A DNA stretch of 9,389 nt, from contig DXHG01000078.1 of the NCBI GenBank assembly GCA_019113455.1, positions 1 through 9,389 of the forward strand. Reading direction: 5' to 3'. The first letter of the stretch is position 1. Every line of letters starts with the position of its first letter. The stretch is from Candidatus Treponema faecavium. GTDB taxonomy: Bacteria > Spirochaetota > Spirochaetia > Treponematales > Treponemataceae. The translations under genes and the position numbers were made by a program. This document shows, in pieces, positions 1 through 6,239 of this stretch. The notes under the pieces are model-generated. The model had not been told where the DNA came from and did no database searches. It worked only from the letters and a program-made list of their open reading frames with translations.

Positions 1-61
1 GATAAATGGCAAAATAAAATTTAGCCATCGGCAAATCGTTTCCCGCCGGCAAATCGCTCTA

Positions 62-1414
62 TTACCGCTGGTACAGCGGCTGTATTTCTTTTTTCGCGAT
101 AAACCGCATATACACGATACACAGCGCGAGCGACACTACTTCCGCAATCGGGAACGACCACCATACAAGTTCAAGGCGGCCGGTGAGCGAAAACAGGTAT
201 GCGACCGGAAGAATCACGGCCAGCTGCCTGATAAGCGAAATGGACAGGCTTAAAAAGCCGTGCGAAAACGCCTGCAATACAGACGACGTGATAATGCTGA
301 AGCCTGCAAACAAAAAGCTCAGGCTGATAATGCGCAGCGCGGGCACGCCGATCTGATTCATGTACTCCGATGCGTTAAAGATTGCAAGCAGCTGAGCAGG
401 CAGAAAATGGAACACGAGCACGCCGATAACCATCACCGCCGTTGCGTACTGCACACTGAGCTTAATCGTTTTTATAATGCGTTCGGGCTTGCGCGCGCCC
501 AAATTATACGCGAGAATCGGCACCATGCCGTTATTCAGCCCGAACACGGGCATAAAGATAAAGCTCTGCAATTTAAAGTACACGCCGAACACGGCCGCAG
601 CCGTCGTAGAAAACGCGATGAGTATTTTATTCATGCCGAACGTCATCACCGAGCCAATAGCCGAAAGGATAATCGACGGCACGCCCACGAGATAAATCGA
701 CTTGATGACAAACTTGTCCGGCTTAAACTTACGCAGCGTTACGTGAATTTCTTTGTTGTTCGTGCGGTTGAATATGAGCGCGAGCACCGCGGCCACAATC
801 TGGCCGAGCACGGTCGCCGCTGCTGCGCCTGCTACTTCCATACGAGGAAAGCCGAGCAGCCCGAATATCAGAATCGGGTCGAACACGATGTTGATAATCG
901 CGCCGACGCCCTGCGTAATCATCGTGTAAAACGTCTTGCCCGTTGACTGCAGGAGGCGTTCGCCGGTGATTTCAAACATGATACCGAACGAAAACACCGT
1001 ACAGATAACCAGATACTGCGTTCCCTGCTCCACAATTTCTTCGACGTCTGTCTGCAATTCAAAAAACACGCGCGAAAACAGCACGCCCAGCACCGCAAAC
1101 ACGACGTAGCTGCAGAATGCAAGGAATACCGCGTTGTTCGCCGTTTTATTGACGCGGTCAAAGTTCTTTTCGCCGAGGCTCTTGGACAAGAGCGCGTTGA
1201 TACCGACGCCGGTGCCCGTTGCCACAGCAATCATCAGGTTCTGCGCCGGAAACGCGAGCGATACCGCTGTGAGCGCGTTTTCGCTCAGCTGCGCCACAAA
1301 CATGCTGTCTACAATATTATAAAACGCCTGCACGAGCATCGAAATGACCATCGGTATGGACATCGTTACGAGCAGCCGGTTTACGGGCATAACGCCCATT
1401 TTGTTTTCTGCCAT
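62..1414 (-). CDS. MATE family efflux transporter
   Basis: A 450-residue inner-membrane protein of the MATE (multidrug and toxic compound extrusion) family, which exports cationic drugs or metabolites in exchange for Na+ or H+. The length fits the family norm of about 450, with alternating hydrophobic segments consistent with 12 transmembrane helices. The N-terminus has the usual MATE pattern: MPVNRLLVTMSIPMVISM, then a helix with FYNIVDSMFVA, and later GTGVGINALLSKSLGE. The second half repeats the theme (FGVYFKLQSFIFMPVFGLNNG), as expected for the internal duplication. The ATG at 1414 is chosen because AAGGAG lies 11 bases upstream, inside the end of the preceding gene. That gene stops only 3 bases before this start, so the two are probably co-transcribed and translationally coupled. 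The substrate cannot be read from sequence. The family is certain; the subfamily is not. Confidence 0.95.
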   Translation of the reverse strand: MAENKMGVMPVNRLLVTMSIPMVISMLVQAFYNIVDSMFVAQLSENALTAVSLAFPAQNLMIAVATGTGVGINALLSKSLGEKNFDRVNKTANNAVFLAFCSYVVFAVLGVLFSRVFFELQTDVEEIVEQGTQYLVICTVFSFGIMFEITGERLLQSTGKTFYTMITQGVGAIINIVFDPILIFGLLGFPRMEVAGAAAATVLGQIVAAVLALIFNRTNNKEIHVTLRKFKPDKFVIKSIYLVGVPSIILSAIGSVMTFGMNKILIAFSTTAAAVFGVYFKLQSFIFMPVFGLNNGMVPILAYNLGARKPERIIKTIKLSVQYATAVMVIGVLVFHFLPAQLLAIFNASEYMNQIGVPALRIISLSFLFAGFSIITSSVLQAFSHGFLSLSISLIRQLAVILPVAYLFSLTGRLELVWWSFPIAEVVSLALCIVYMRFIAKKEIQPLYQR

Positions 1415-1417
1415 CTG

Positions 1418-2002
1418 CTACGCGTCTCCTTTCGCCGCTTCGCAGATAAACCGCGCGGCAAGCTCAATGCCGATTGTGCTGTTCAGCATCAGGTGATAAT
1501 TGCGCCGGTCTCCCCAGCGCGTATCGGCAAACGAATTGTAGTAGGAGGCGCGCTGTTTATCACAGCGCAGCAGATACGATTCCGGATCCGCGGCGTTCTC
1601 CCTGTATTCCTGCGTTACGCGGCGGATGCGGTCTGCAAGCGGCGCGTACACAAACACGCGCAGACAGTCTCCCCGTTCGCGCAGCACGTGGTCGGCGCAG
1701 CGCCCGACAATGATGCACGGGCCTTCTTCCGCAAGCGTTTTAATCACCTGCGACTGCGCAAGATACACCTGGTCAACAATAGACATGTTGGTGCTGCTCA
1801 GGTAGAGATTGTACAAGAAATTGCCGGTGCGCCGTTTTTCGATCTCTTCCATAAATTGCGGCGAAAGCCCGCATTCCTGGGCGGCGATGTCAATAACGGT
1901 CTTGTCATACACCGGGATATCAAGCATGCGCGATACGCGCTGCGCAATCACACGCCCGCCGGAACCGTGTTCGCGGGCAATCGTAATAAGCGGGTATTTC
2001 AT
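1418..2002 (-). CDS. cytidylate kinase-like P-loop protein
   Basis: A 194-residue soluble protein of the cytidylate-kinase-like family (Cytidylate_kin2 type), a P-loop NMP-kinase relative distinct from canonical Cmk. Residues 3-17 hold a beta strand followed by the phosphate-binding loop REHGSGGR. Around residue 30 comes the family's IPVYDKTVID motif. Near residue 99 is IIVGRCADHVL, followed by RVFVYAPLADRIRRV. The C-terminal part has RASYYNSF, WGDRRNYHLML and an NSTIGIE segment typical of the family. True members often have an unknown substrate, so CMP phosphorylation is possible but not shown. The start at 2002 has AAAGGA 10 bases upstream. It is the first gene of a two-gene operon with the downstream MATE transporter and has a consensus promoter with an adjacent palindrome. 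Confidence 0.9.
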   Translation of the reverse strand: MKYPLITIAREHGSGGRVIAQRVSRMLDIPVYDKTVIDIAAQECGLSPQFMEEIEKRRTGNFLYNLYLSSTNMSIVDQVYLAQSQVIKTLAEEGPCIIVGRCADHVLRERGDCLRVFVYAPLADRIRRVTQEYRENAADPESYLLRCDKQRASYYNSFADTRWGDRRNYHLMLNSTIGIELAARFICEAAKGDA

Positions 2003-2021
2003 ATTTTTCCAATCCTTTTTA

Positions 2022-2035
2022 GTTTCATATGAAAC
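2022..2035. promoter_or_regulatory. 14-bp perfect palindrome, candidate operator
   Basis: GTTTCATATGAAAC is a perfect palindrome in the leader of the kinase-MATE operon. It lies about 11-24 bases after the predicted transcription start and 19 bases before the start codon. A dyad placed this way is typical of a repressor site that blocks elongation or promoter escape. No regulator gene lies next to it, so the cognate protein is unknown. Confidence 0.5.
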
Positions 2036-2052
2036 CTTTTTATTTTATGACG

Positions 2053-2081
2053 ATAATACAGATTATGCCGCAATTTGTCAA
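2053..2081 (-). promoter_or_regulatory. sigma-70 promoter of the kinase-MATE operon
   Basis: On the minus strand, TTGACA (2076-2081) is followed after exactly 17 bases by TATTAT (2053-2058). This is a near-perfect housekeeping promoter. Transcription would start near 2046, giving a leader of about 44 bases that contains the 2022-2035 palindrome. Confidence 0.75.
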
Positions 2082-2769
2082 ATAACGGAAAATTATATCA
2101 CTGTCTGCATACAATGCAGTGTATGTTCTGTCATACGCACGGTACTGAGTGTTTATGCTGCACGCTGCACATGCGCGCTGTATTTGCAGTTCACTGCGGG
2201 GTGTCCTTGCGCTTGCGCGCGCTTTTCTCTTACTTATTCTCTGTAATTTGTTTTCTGGGGAGGGAGAGACACCGCTGCCTCAGAAGCGGGTTCTGCCGCA
2301 GACTTTCGGTCTGCTCATAGCCTGGAGCGCAGCGACAAGCGTGCACCATCTCCTCCAGCACTGCGGCTTACTGCGAGGACGCAGTCAGAACAGCAGGCCT
2401 GCACTGCGGAGTTTTATTAAATGCTGATGTATACGATATTCTATATCTGAGCAGCTGTGTTTTTCTGCCTTACTGTTTTATATTACTCACATACACTGCC
2501 TGTCTGTAAAAAAGTAACTGCCGCTGCCCTGCGCGGCAGTTTGCCGCACGCTGCAAGTTAACTTACTGCAGGCTGTACAGCAGGACGCCGCTTTCATATT
2601 CTCATGCAGACTGTCTTTGAATATGCAGGCGGTACAAACAGCGCTGAAGTTTTACAGCATTAAGAAAATCAGCTTACAGTCGATTTATATAAAATACCTG
2701 TTATCATATTTATTATTATATCACCCGTTGTCTCTTATCCAACACTTTATTTTATTTTCTTTAAAAGTA
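2082..2769. other. gene-free, hairpin-rich intergenic region
   Basis: No reading frame here has a convincing start, ribosome site or recognisable protein. It holds several short hairpins: GCAGAC/GTCTGC with a TTTCG loop at 2298-2314, CTGCG/CGCAG near 2370-2390, and the element at 2508-2581 described separately. The first part (to about 2590) is GC-rich with many CTGC/GCAG words. The last 150 bases are AT-rich and match the region upstream of the paralogous regulator near 6240-6300. It may be eroded coding DNA or a repeat-bearing spacer. Confidence 0.5.
2508..2581. repeat. double-hairpin intergenic element, left copy
   Basis: AACTGCCGC (2516-2524) and GCGGCAGTT (2533-2541) form a 9-bp stem with an 8-base loop. 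Directly after it comes a dyad centred on AAGTTAACTT inside CTGCA...TGCAG (about 2551-2571), then the palindrome GCTGTACAGC (2572-2581). Part of this segment resembles the hairpin element at 6349-6425: both have GGCRRTTTGCC followed by CTGCAAGTYAACTT. Read on the minus strand, the first stem is followed by a run of six T, so it could also act as a minus-strand terminator. No gene is visible upstream for it to serve. Confidence 0.5.
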
Positions 2770-2798
2770 TTGACGGCGTAAAAAAACGGATATATGAT
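2770..2798 (+). promoter_or_regulatory. promoter of the left regulator gene
   Basis: TTGACG (2770-2775), a 17-base spacer, then TATGAT (2793-2798). The predicted start is near 2805, giving a leader of about 120 bases before the ATG at 2926. The element and its surroundings are repeated, diverged, on the minus strand at 6211-6239, upstream of the paralogous gene. That conservation supports function. Confidence 0.65.
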
Positions 2799-2925
2799 TT
2801 TTATACAGGACATCAATGTTCGTTTTTAACAGACGTGTATGTACTGGAACAGCAAGCAGGTATCCTTTCATACAGCACATGTTACGTATTTTTTTATGTT
2901 CAAAACGGAGAGCGGCGGTAATTTT

Positions 2926-3639
2926 ATGGAAGGATTCATTTTCGGACCGGAAGCACAGATAACGCACCAATTAAGCAGTTTATTGCGAAAATGCGGCGCA
3001 ACAGTAGTCAACGGCGGCATACAGTTTGATGCGCTGTATCTTAAGGTTAGACGTGAAGAAGTTGATTTTATCTTTGGCGACAATACGATTTTTAATTATG
3101 AGCGCCTGGATAATCTGTGCCGGCTCTGCAAGATCAGTCACCAGCCTATATTATTCATCTATGACACAGAATTAAGCTTAAAAGAAAATGCAGAACATAT
3201 CATGCGCCAATACACGGAACACTACAACTGTAAGATACCGTCCAACCTGCGCAGCATGATGGAAACATTGTTTTCCATTCTGTATAGAGATGGGGAATGG
3301 ACTGACGCAGAACCAACCGCCAATGGGCAAGCGGACGCGCTCCAATCCTGTGCGCCGCCGCAGGGATTCGCGATGAAAATGCTTCCTGCCGCACGAGCGC
3401 TGTATCATTTTCTTTATACACACAGAAATCAGGATGTAACCATGGCGCAAATGTCCTGTTATCTGTGGAATAACGCGGCTAAAAGCCATGCACGCACGTT
3501 ATACGGCTATATTTACAATATCAGAAAATGTTTAAACGATATTGGAGAACAGCATTCGCTGCTTGTCAGGGTTCGACAGTCCGTATACCGTCTGAATATT
3601 CCTGAAGGACAGGAGAAAAAATACAAATGTTTTGAGTAG
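2926..3639 (+). CDS. OmpR-like winged-helix regulator with degenerate receiver (left copy)
   Basis: A 237-residue probable DNA-binding regulator. Residues 1-119 fit a receiver-domain pattern. A strand IFGPE stands where the acidic pair normally lies. VDFIFGD puts Asp52 at the phospho-acceptor position, and YNCKIP puts Lys103 at the conserved lysine. The acidic pair is reduced to one Glu (E9), and the conserved Thr/Ser is replaced by Tyr79. Residues about 153-225 match an OmpR/PhoB-type winged helix: YLW in the first helices, a recognition segment RTLYGYIYNIRKCLNDIG, and the terminal wing LLVRVRQSVYRLNI. The start at 2926 is preferred over an in-frame ATG at 2839 because the paralogue at 5136-5876 begins at exactly this residue and GGAGAG lies 13 bases upstream. 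No sensor kinase is nearby. The assignment rests on hand pattern-matching; targets are unknown. Confidence 0.75.
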   Translation: MEGFIFGPEAQITHQLSSLLRKCGATVVNGGIQFDALYLKVRREEVDFIFGDNTIFNYERLDNLCRLCKISHQPILFIYDTELSLKENAEHIMRQYTEHYNCKIPSNLRSMMETLFSILYRDGEWTDAEPTANGQADALQSCAPPQGFAMKMLPAARALYHFLYTHRNQDVTMAQMSCYLWNNAAKSHARTLYGYIYNIRKCLNDIGEQHSLLVRVRQSVYRLNIPEGQEKKYKCFE

Positions 3640-3760
3640 GGGAATGGCCTGCAGCTGTGGCTGTTTTATCTGCAGCCGGCAGCGGAAACAGCTGTGTGTA
3701 CGAGAGGATCTGCCGAAAGCGGGGCAGTCTGTATGCGGATAGTGGAAGCTCACGGATGCA

Positions 3761-4273
3761 ATGATTACCCGTGTCCAGGATTTTGGGCTATGGGCAGAGA
3801 TTTTGCAGCAGGCTCACAACTTGGAAATGTACAGTTATCAGCAGGAACTGTTAAAAGGATACAGGCGCGTGTATACGGCAAAAAACGGATATGTGGAAAC
3901 TGCAAAAAACTGGGAATACAGCGAAAAAGAAATGCAGGCGGCAAAGATTCTTGCGGATAACGGACATACCATATATATGCTCCCGCGCAACACAAAAGCT
4001 ACGTGTCCGGATATGCTCATTGATGGGCAAGTTGGAGAAATAAAACAGCTGAACTCTCCATCAAAAAACGCTATCGATTTTGAGATGCGTACAGCAAATA
4101 AACAGCGGGCAAGAGTGCTTTTTTTAGAGCTTGATCCTGATACAGATATTACAGAAGCAAAAAACGCCCTTTCAGACAGAGTACGGCGTACAGGATTGAA
4201 AAAAATATATTTGCTTTTTAACGGTAAGCTTATTGGACTTGACAGAGATGCAGTCATTGAACAGCGGTGGTGA
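3761..4273 (+). CDS. small PD-(D/E)XK nuclease, CdiA C-terminal tRNase-like
   Basis: A 170-residue soluble protein with no signal peptide or membrane segment. Residues 55-100 carry a restriction-endonuclease-like active-site pattern: Glu57 in a helix (EKEMQAAKILADNGH), then P83-D84, and E93-I-K95 (VGEIKQL). The order helix-LLPR-PD-x8-EIK, followed by a basic stretch (RTANKQRARVLFLEL) and a final strand-turn-strand (KKIYLLFNGKLIGL), resembles the CdiA C-terminal tRNase toxin domain. That domain is usually fused to secretion or phage structural proteins. Here it stands alone, with only about 55 residues before it, and I see no delivery module or immunity gene. An in-frame stop at 3740-3742 rules out a longer form. 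The ribosome site is weak (GGAAG, 12 bases upstream). It lies 121 bases after the left regulator with no clear terminator between, so co-transcription is likely. It could instead be a DNA nuclease. Confidence 0.6.
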   Translation: MITRVQDFGLWAEILQQAHNLEMYSYQQELLKGYRRVYTAKNGYVETAKNWEYSEKEMQAAKILADNGHTIYMLPRNTKATCPDMLIDGQVGEIKQLNSPSKNAIDFEMRTANKQRARVLFLELDPDTDITEAKNALSDRVRRTGLKKIYLLFNGKLIGLDRDAVIEQRW

Positions 4274-4341
4274 TAAAAAAAGGATGAACTGACTCACCAT
4301 CCATATTAGCGGGGATAGCGAACAGGGCATCCTTTTCATGT
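4268..4341 (-). ncRNA. candidate small hairpin RNA
   Basis: A consensus minus-strand promoter predicts a transcript starting near 4341. The next 65 bases fold into one long hairpin. The outer stem is AAAAGGATG/CATCCTTTT (4328-4336 with 4278-4286). The middle stem is CTGTTC with GAG-T-CAG, the inner stem is CTATCC/GGATGG, and the loop is 10 bases. The minus-strand copy ends in a run of seven T. The result would be an RNA of about 70 bases with its own terminator. On the plus strand the same hairpin follows the nuclease stop codon by 4 bases and ends in TTTT, so it may also, or only, be that gene's terminator. The minus-strand promoter is what favours an RNA gene. Confidence 0.5.
4278..4336 (+). 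terminator. hairpin terminator of the nuclease gene
   Basis: AAAAGGATG and CATCCTTTT enclose a largely paired stem, ending in TTTTCATG on the plus strand, immediately after the nuclease stop codon. The tail is stronger on the minus strand (seven T), so it is probably bidirectional. Confidence 0.55.
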
Positions 4342-4347
4342 AATTAT

Positions 4348-4376
4348 ATGATACCTTGCGGTTTGTATTTTGTCAA
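4348..4376 (-). promoter_or_regulatory. consensus promoter reading into the hairpin RNA
   Basis: On the minus strand, TTGACA (4371-4376), a 17-base spacer and TATCAT (4348-4353). There is no good protein gene downstream before the hairpin and T-run, so its product would be the short RNA. Confidence 0.6.
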
Positions 4377-4531
4377 CAAAAAAAGTACAAAACACAGAAT
4401 TGCCGGAGGCGCGAGAAAGGCCATAGACGCGCCCGTTTTTGCAAATATCGGTGAAATACACATAAAGCAGGAAAGCATCCTGCACGGAGATCATCAGATT
4501 GCAGTATCTGCGCCGCTTGCGGATGGGCAGA

Positions 4532-4633
4532 CAGGGCTTTCCGCAGGCGGTTACGGTGAATAAAACCGGGAGCGCCTCACTTACCGTTATCGCCCACAGT
4601 GTCGATGGCGGAAACCTTTCGTACCAGAAGTAC
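4532..4633 (+). pseudogene. fragment of a bacterial Ig-like domain
   Basis: In the frame of 4544 the DNA reads FPQAVTVNKTGSASLTV followed by IAHSVDGGNLSYQKY. This is the start of a bacterial Ig-like repeat; the family usually continues SLSYQWY or similar after DGG. The frame has no start and no domain partner upstream, and it ends at a stop at 4655 shortly after the match is lost. In another frame, a short open stretch from about 4420 may be the upstream part after a frameshift, but I do not recognise it. It is a relic of a cell-surface repeat protein, now joined to the Rpn remnant. Confidence 0.5.
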
Positions 4634-4635
4634 GC

Positions 4636-5049
4636 GCGCAGAACAGCATCGCCATAGCACCTGATGCAAAGGGCGTGCGGTTTGACGTCTACGTCAAGGA
4701 CAGCCGTACGGCGTATGAGCATGAGACAGACGCACAGGTACAGGCATTTTTGAAATACCTGTACACAGGAACCAGCGGCGACGCGCATACAGCACGGCTT
4801 GCCGAGCTCGTATACGAAGCGCGGCAGAATCCTCACTGGAAGAGGGAATACATGACGCTTGAGATGATAAAAAACGAACAGCAGGAATCAGGCATAGCCA
4901 TAGGCAGAAAGGATGGCTGCAGCGAAGGCATCAAACTGGGTGAACAGCGCCGCGCTGAACACACGGCACGCTGTATGCTTTCTGAAGCATTCAGCGCAGA
5001 GCAAACTGCACGGCTCACCGGTCTCTCACCAGAGCGTGCACAGGAACTA
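4636..5049 (+). pseudogene. gutted Rpn-family (PD-(D/E)XK transposase-like) nuclease
   Basis: Rpn proteins are recombination-promoting nucleases of roughly 270-320 residues, common in Treponema. The frame begins AQNSIAIAPDAKG, then VRFDVYVKDSRTAYE, which is the family's N-terminal active-site strand. It then jumps directly to ETDAQVQAFLKYLYTG and NPHWKREYMTLEM, the C-terminal part, and ends with the coiled G-rich tail and the LTGLSPERAQEL module. The expected EIQ half of the active site and the rest of the nuclease core are missing, about half the protein. The N-terminus is also absent; the only start candidate is a GTG at 4675. The normal stop is lost and the frame runs open to 5262, antisense to the right regulator. 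It is therefore inactive as a nuclease. Confidence 0.75.
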
Positions 5050-5061
5050 AACTCAAAATTC

Positions 5062-5084
5062 CCAGTCAGCGCTCAGCTGGCTGG
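5062..5084 (-). terminator. possible terminator of the right regulator
   Basis: On the minus strand, CCAGCCAGC and GCTGACTGG form a 9-bp stem (one G-T pair) with a 5-base loop, followed by GAATTTTGAGTTT. It lies about 50 bases after the stop codon of the right regulator gene. The T-run is short, so termination may be weak. Confidence 0.4.
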
Positions 5085-5135
5085 TGCGTTCATTCAAGCC
5101 TGCGCTCAGCACACTGCCCGCATCGGTCTTATCAT

Positions 5136-5876
5136 TCATTCAGGATATTTATATGCTTCTTCCTGTCCTTCGGGAATATTGAGCCGGTATACAAAGGGTC
5201 TGATGCGGACAAGCAGTTTATTTTGCTTTCCAATATCGTTTAAACATTTTCTGATGCTGTGAATGTAGCAATACAGCGTGCGTATATGGCTTTGTGCTGC
5301 GTTTTTCCACAGATAATAGGCCATTTGCTTCATTGTTATATTCTGATTCCTGTGCATATACAGAAAGCGGTACAGGGTGCGTGCTGCAGGAGGCAGTTTC
5401 TTTGTGAATTTGGCAGACACCGCAGCGCGTTTTACCGGCTGTATTTGTTCAGCAATGACAGACACCGTGTCGATATATGAATAACTGCACTGCATGGCGC
5501 CGTATTCTGACCGCCCATTAAGTATGGCAAACAGAGACAGCATCATAATGCGCAGTTTATGCGGCAGTTTGTAGTTATAATGTTCTTTGTACTGGCGCAG
5601 CATATTTTCTGCATTTTCTCTTATACTTGCATCTGCGTCATAGATAAATAACACAGGAATGTATAAGGACTGAAAAAAGAAGCAAATATGATCAAGCCGG
5701 TCATAATTGATGCTCGTTTTGTCTCCGAGAATAAAATCTGCTTCTGTATACTTGATTTTAAGGAACAGTATATCTATCTGTGTGCCGCCGCTGACCATTG
5801 CCGCGCCGCATTTCGGCAGCAGTGCGCTTAATTCATGCGCCGCCTTTGTTTCAGGTCCAAAAATAAGTCCTTCCAT
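5136..5876 (-). CDS. OmpR-like winged-helix regulator with degenerate receiver (right copy)
   Basis: A 246-residue paralogue of the gene at 2926-3639. By hand count they share about 55% identity over the first 119 residues and about 71% over the last 83. A variable linker, 8-9 residues longer here, separates the domains. Asp52 (ADFILGD) and Lys103 (YNYKLP) are kept, and the acidic pair and Thr/Ser are lost as in the other copy (Glu9, Tyr79). The winged helix runs to LLVRIRPFVYRLNI. Keeping both reading frames intact and the DNA-binding half most similar suggests both proteins are used and may bind related sites. The start at 5876 has AAGGAG 12 bases upstream. Upstream lies the tRNA-Val gene on the other strand, interrupting a leader that is otherwise like the left copy's. 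Conserved IPEGQE precedes a short divergent tail in both. Confidence 0.75.
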   Translation of the reverse strand: MEGLIFGPETKAAHELSALLPKCGAAMVSGGTQIDILFLKIKYTEADFILGDKTSINYDRLDHICFFFQSLYIPVLFIYDADASIRENAENMLRQYKEHYNYKLPHKLRIMMLSLFAILNGRSEYGAMQCSYSYIDTVSVIAEQIQPVKRAAVSAKFTKKLPPAARTLYRFLYMHRNQNITMKQMAYYLWKNAAQSHIRTLYCYIHSIRKCLNDIGKQNKLLVRIRPFVYRLNIPEGQEEAYKYPE

Positions 5877-5922
5877 AAACCGCCTGAGCTCCTTACTTTT
5901 AAAATAAGCTAAAAAAAGATAC

Positions 5923-5951
5923 TTGACATTTATTGTATGAAAGGATACTAT
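5923..5951 (+). promoter_or_regulatory. tRNA-Val promoter
   Basis: TTGACA (5923-5928), 17 bases, TACTAT (5946-5951), with the tRNA 5' end 19 bases further on. The -10 and spacer overlap the 15-base word (5934-5948, minus strand GTATCCTTTCATACA) that is also found in the left regulator's leader. Confidence 0.8.
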
Positions 5952-5970
5952 AGCTTCACGCTATATACGC

Positions 5971-6044
5971 GGGCGATTAGCTCAGTTGGTTAGAGTACAA
6001 GCATGACACGCTTGGGGTCACTGGTTCGATTCCAGTATCGCCCA
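5971..6044 (+). tRNA. tRNA-Val (anticodon GAC)
   Basis: A complete cloverleaf of 74 bases. The acceptor stem is GGGCGAT/ATCGCCC and the D stem GCTC/GAGT. The anticodon stem CAAGC/GCTTG has loop ATGACAC, giving anticodon GAC for valine GUC codons. The variable loop is GGGTC, and the T stem ACTGG/CCAGT has loop TTCGATT. The discriminator is A. The CCA end is not encoded, so it must be added enzymatically. It is a single-gene unit with its own promoter and a strong terminator starting right at its 3' end. Confidence 0.97.
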
Positions 6045-6085
6045 ATAAAGCCTTCTAAATTCCGTTTAGGAGGCTTTATTGTTTG
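6044..6085 (+). terminator. tRNA-Val terminator
   Basis: A 16-bp stem (6044-6059 with 6065-6080, one G-T pair) with loop TTCCG, followed by GTTTGT. It begins at the tRNA discriminator base, so the primary transcript has almost no trailer. The outer AATAAA/TTTATT pairs make the stem usable on the minus strand too, although no T-run follows there. Confidence 0.8.
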
Positions 6086-6210
6086 TACGGCCTGTTATCA
6101 AATCAGCTGCCCGTATTGATGCAGTGTTAACTGATGCAGCAGCTTCTCCAGTTATATTCCATATACATACACTGTTAGTAAAATGAATTGATGTCGTTCT
6201 CCTCATAAGA

Positions 6211-6239
6211 ATCATACATCCGTTTTGCCCGCACGTCAA
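6211..6239 (-). promoter_or_regulatory. distal promoter of the right regulator locus
   Basis: On the minus strand, TTGACG (6234-6239), a 17-base spacer with AAAACGGAT, then TATGAT (6211-6216). It has the same layout and nearly the same bases as the left regulator's promoter at 2770-2798. Transcripts starting near 6204 would run antisense through tRNA-Val before reaching the regulator ATG at 5876. Confidence 0.6.

Noticed and set aside
260..946. Long plus-strand frame opposite the MATE gene
   Set aside because: Arg/His-rich antisense shadow of a clearly coding transporter, with no ribosome site or family match.
2149..2427. 92-codon plus-strand frame in the gene-free region
   Set aside because: No ribosome site, Leu/Arg/Cys-rich composition expected from CTGC-rich DNA, no domain.
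2082..2769. CRISPR array or tandem repeat in the gene-free region
   Set aside because: The CTGC/GCAG words recur without constant unit length or spacing.
2839..2925. In-frame ATG 29 codons upstream of the left regulator
   Set aside because: The paralogue has no matching extension and begins at the residue encoded at 2926; the 29 codons overlap leader DNA conserved as non-coding in the other copy.
4336..4836. Minus-strand 166-codon frame over the pseudogene area
   Set aside because: Runs antisense to recognisable Ig-like and Rpn relics, has no ribosome site and no recognisable domain.
5952..6146. Integrase attachment site at the tRNA
   Set aside because: No repeat of the tRNA 3' end is seen elsewhere in the window and no integrase gene is present; the AGCTTC repeats are too short for a classical att pair.
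6066..6206. 46-codon frame under the distal promoter, ending in the tRNA terminator
   Set aside because: The ATG falls at the predicted transcription start, has no counterpart in the homologous left leader, and the product resembles nothing.
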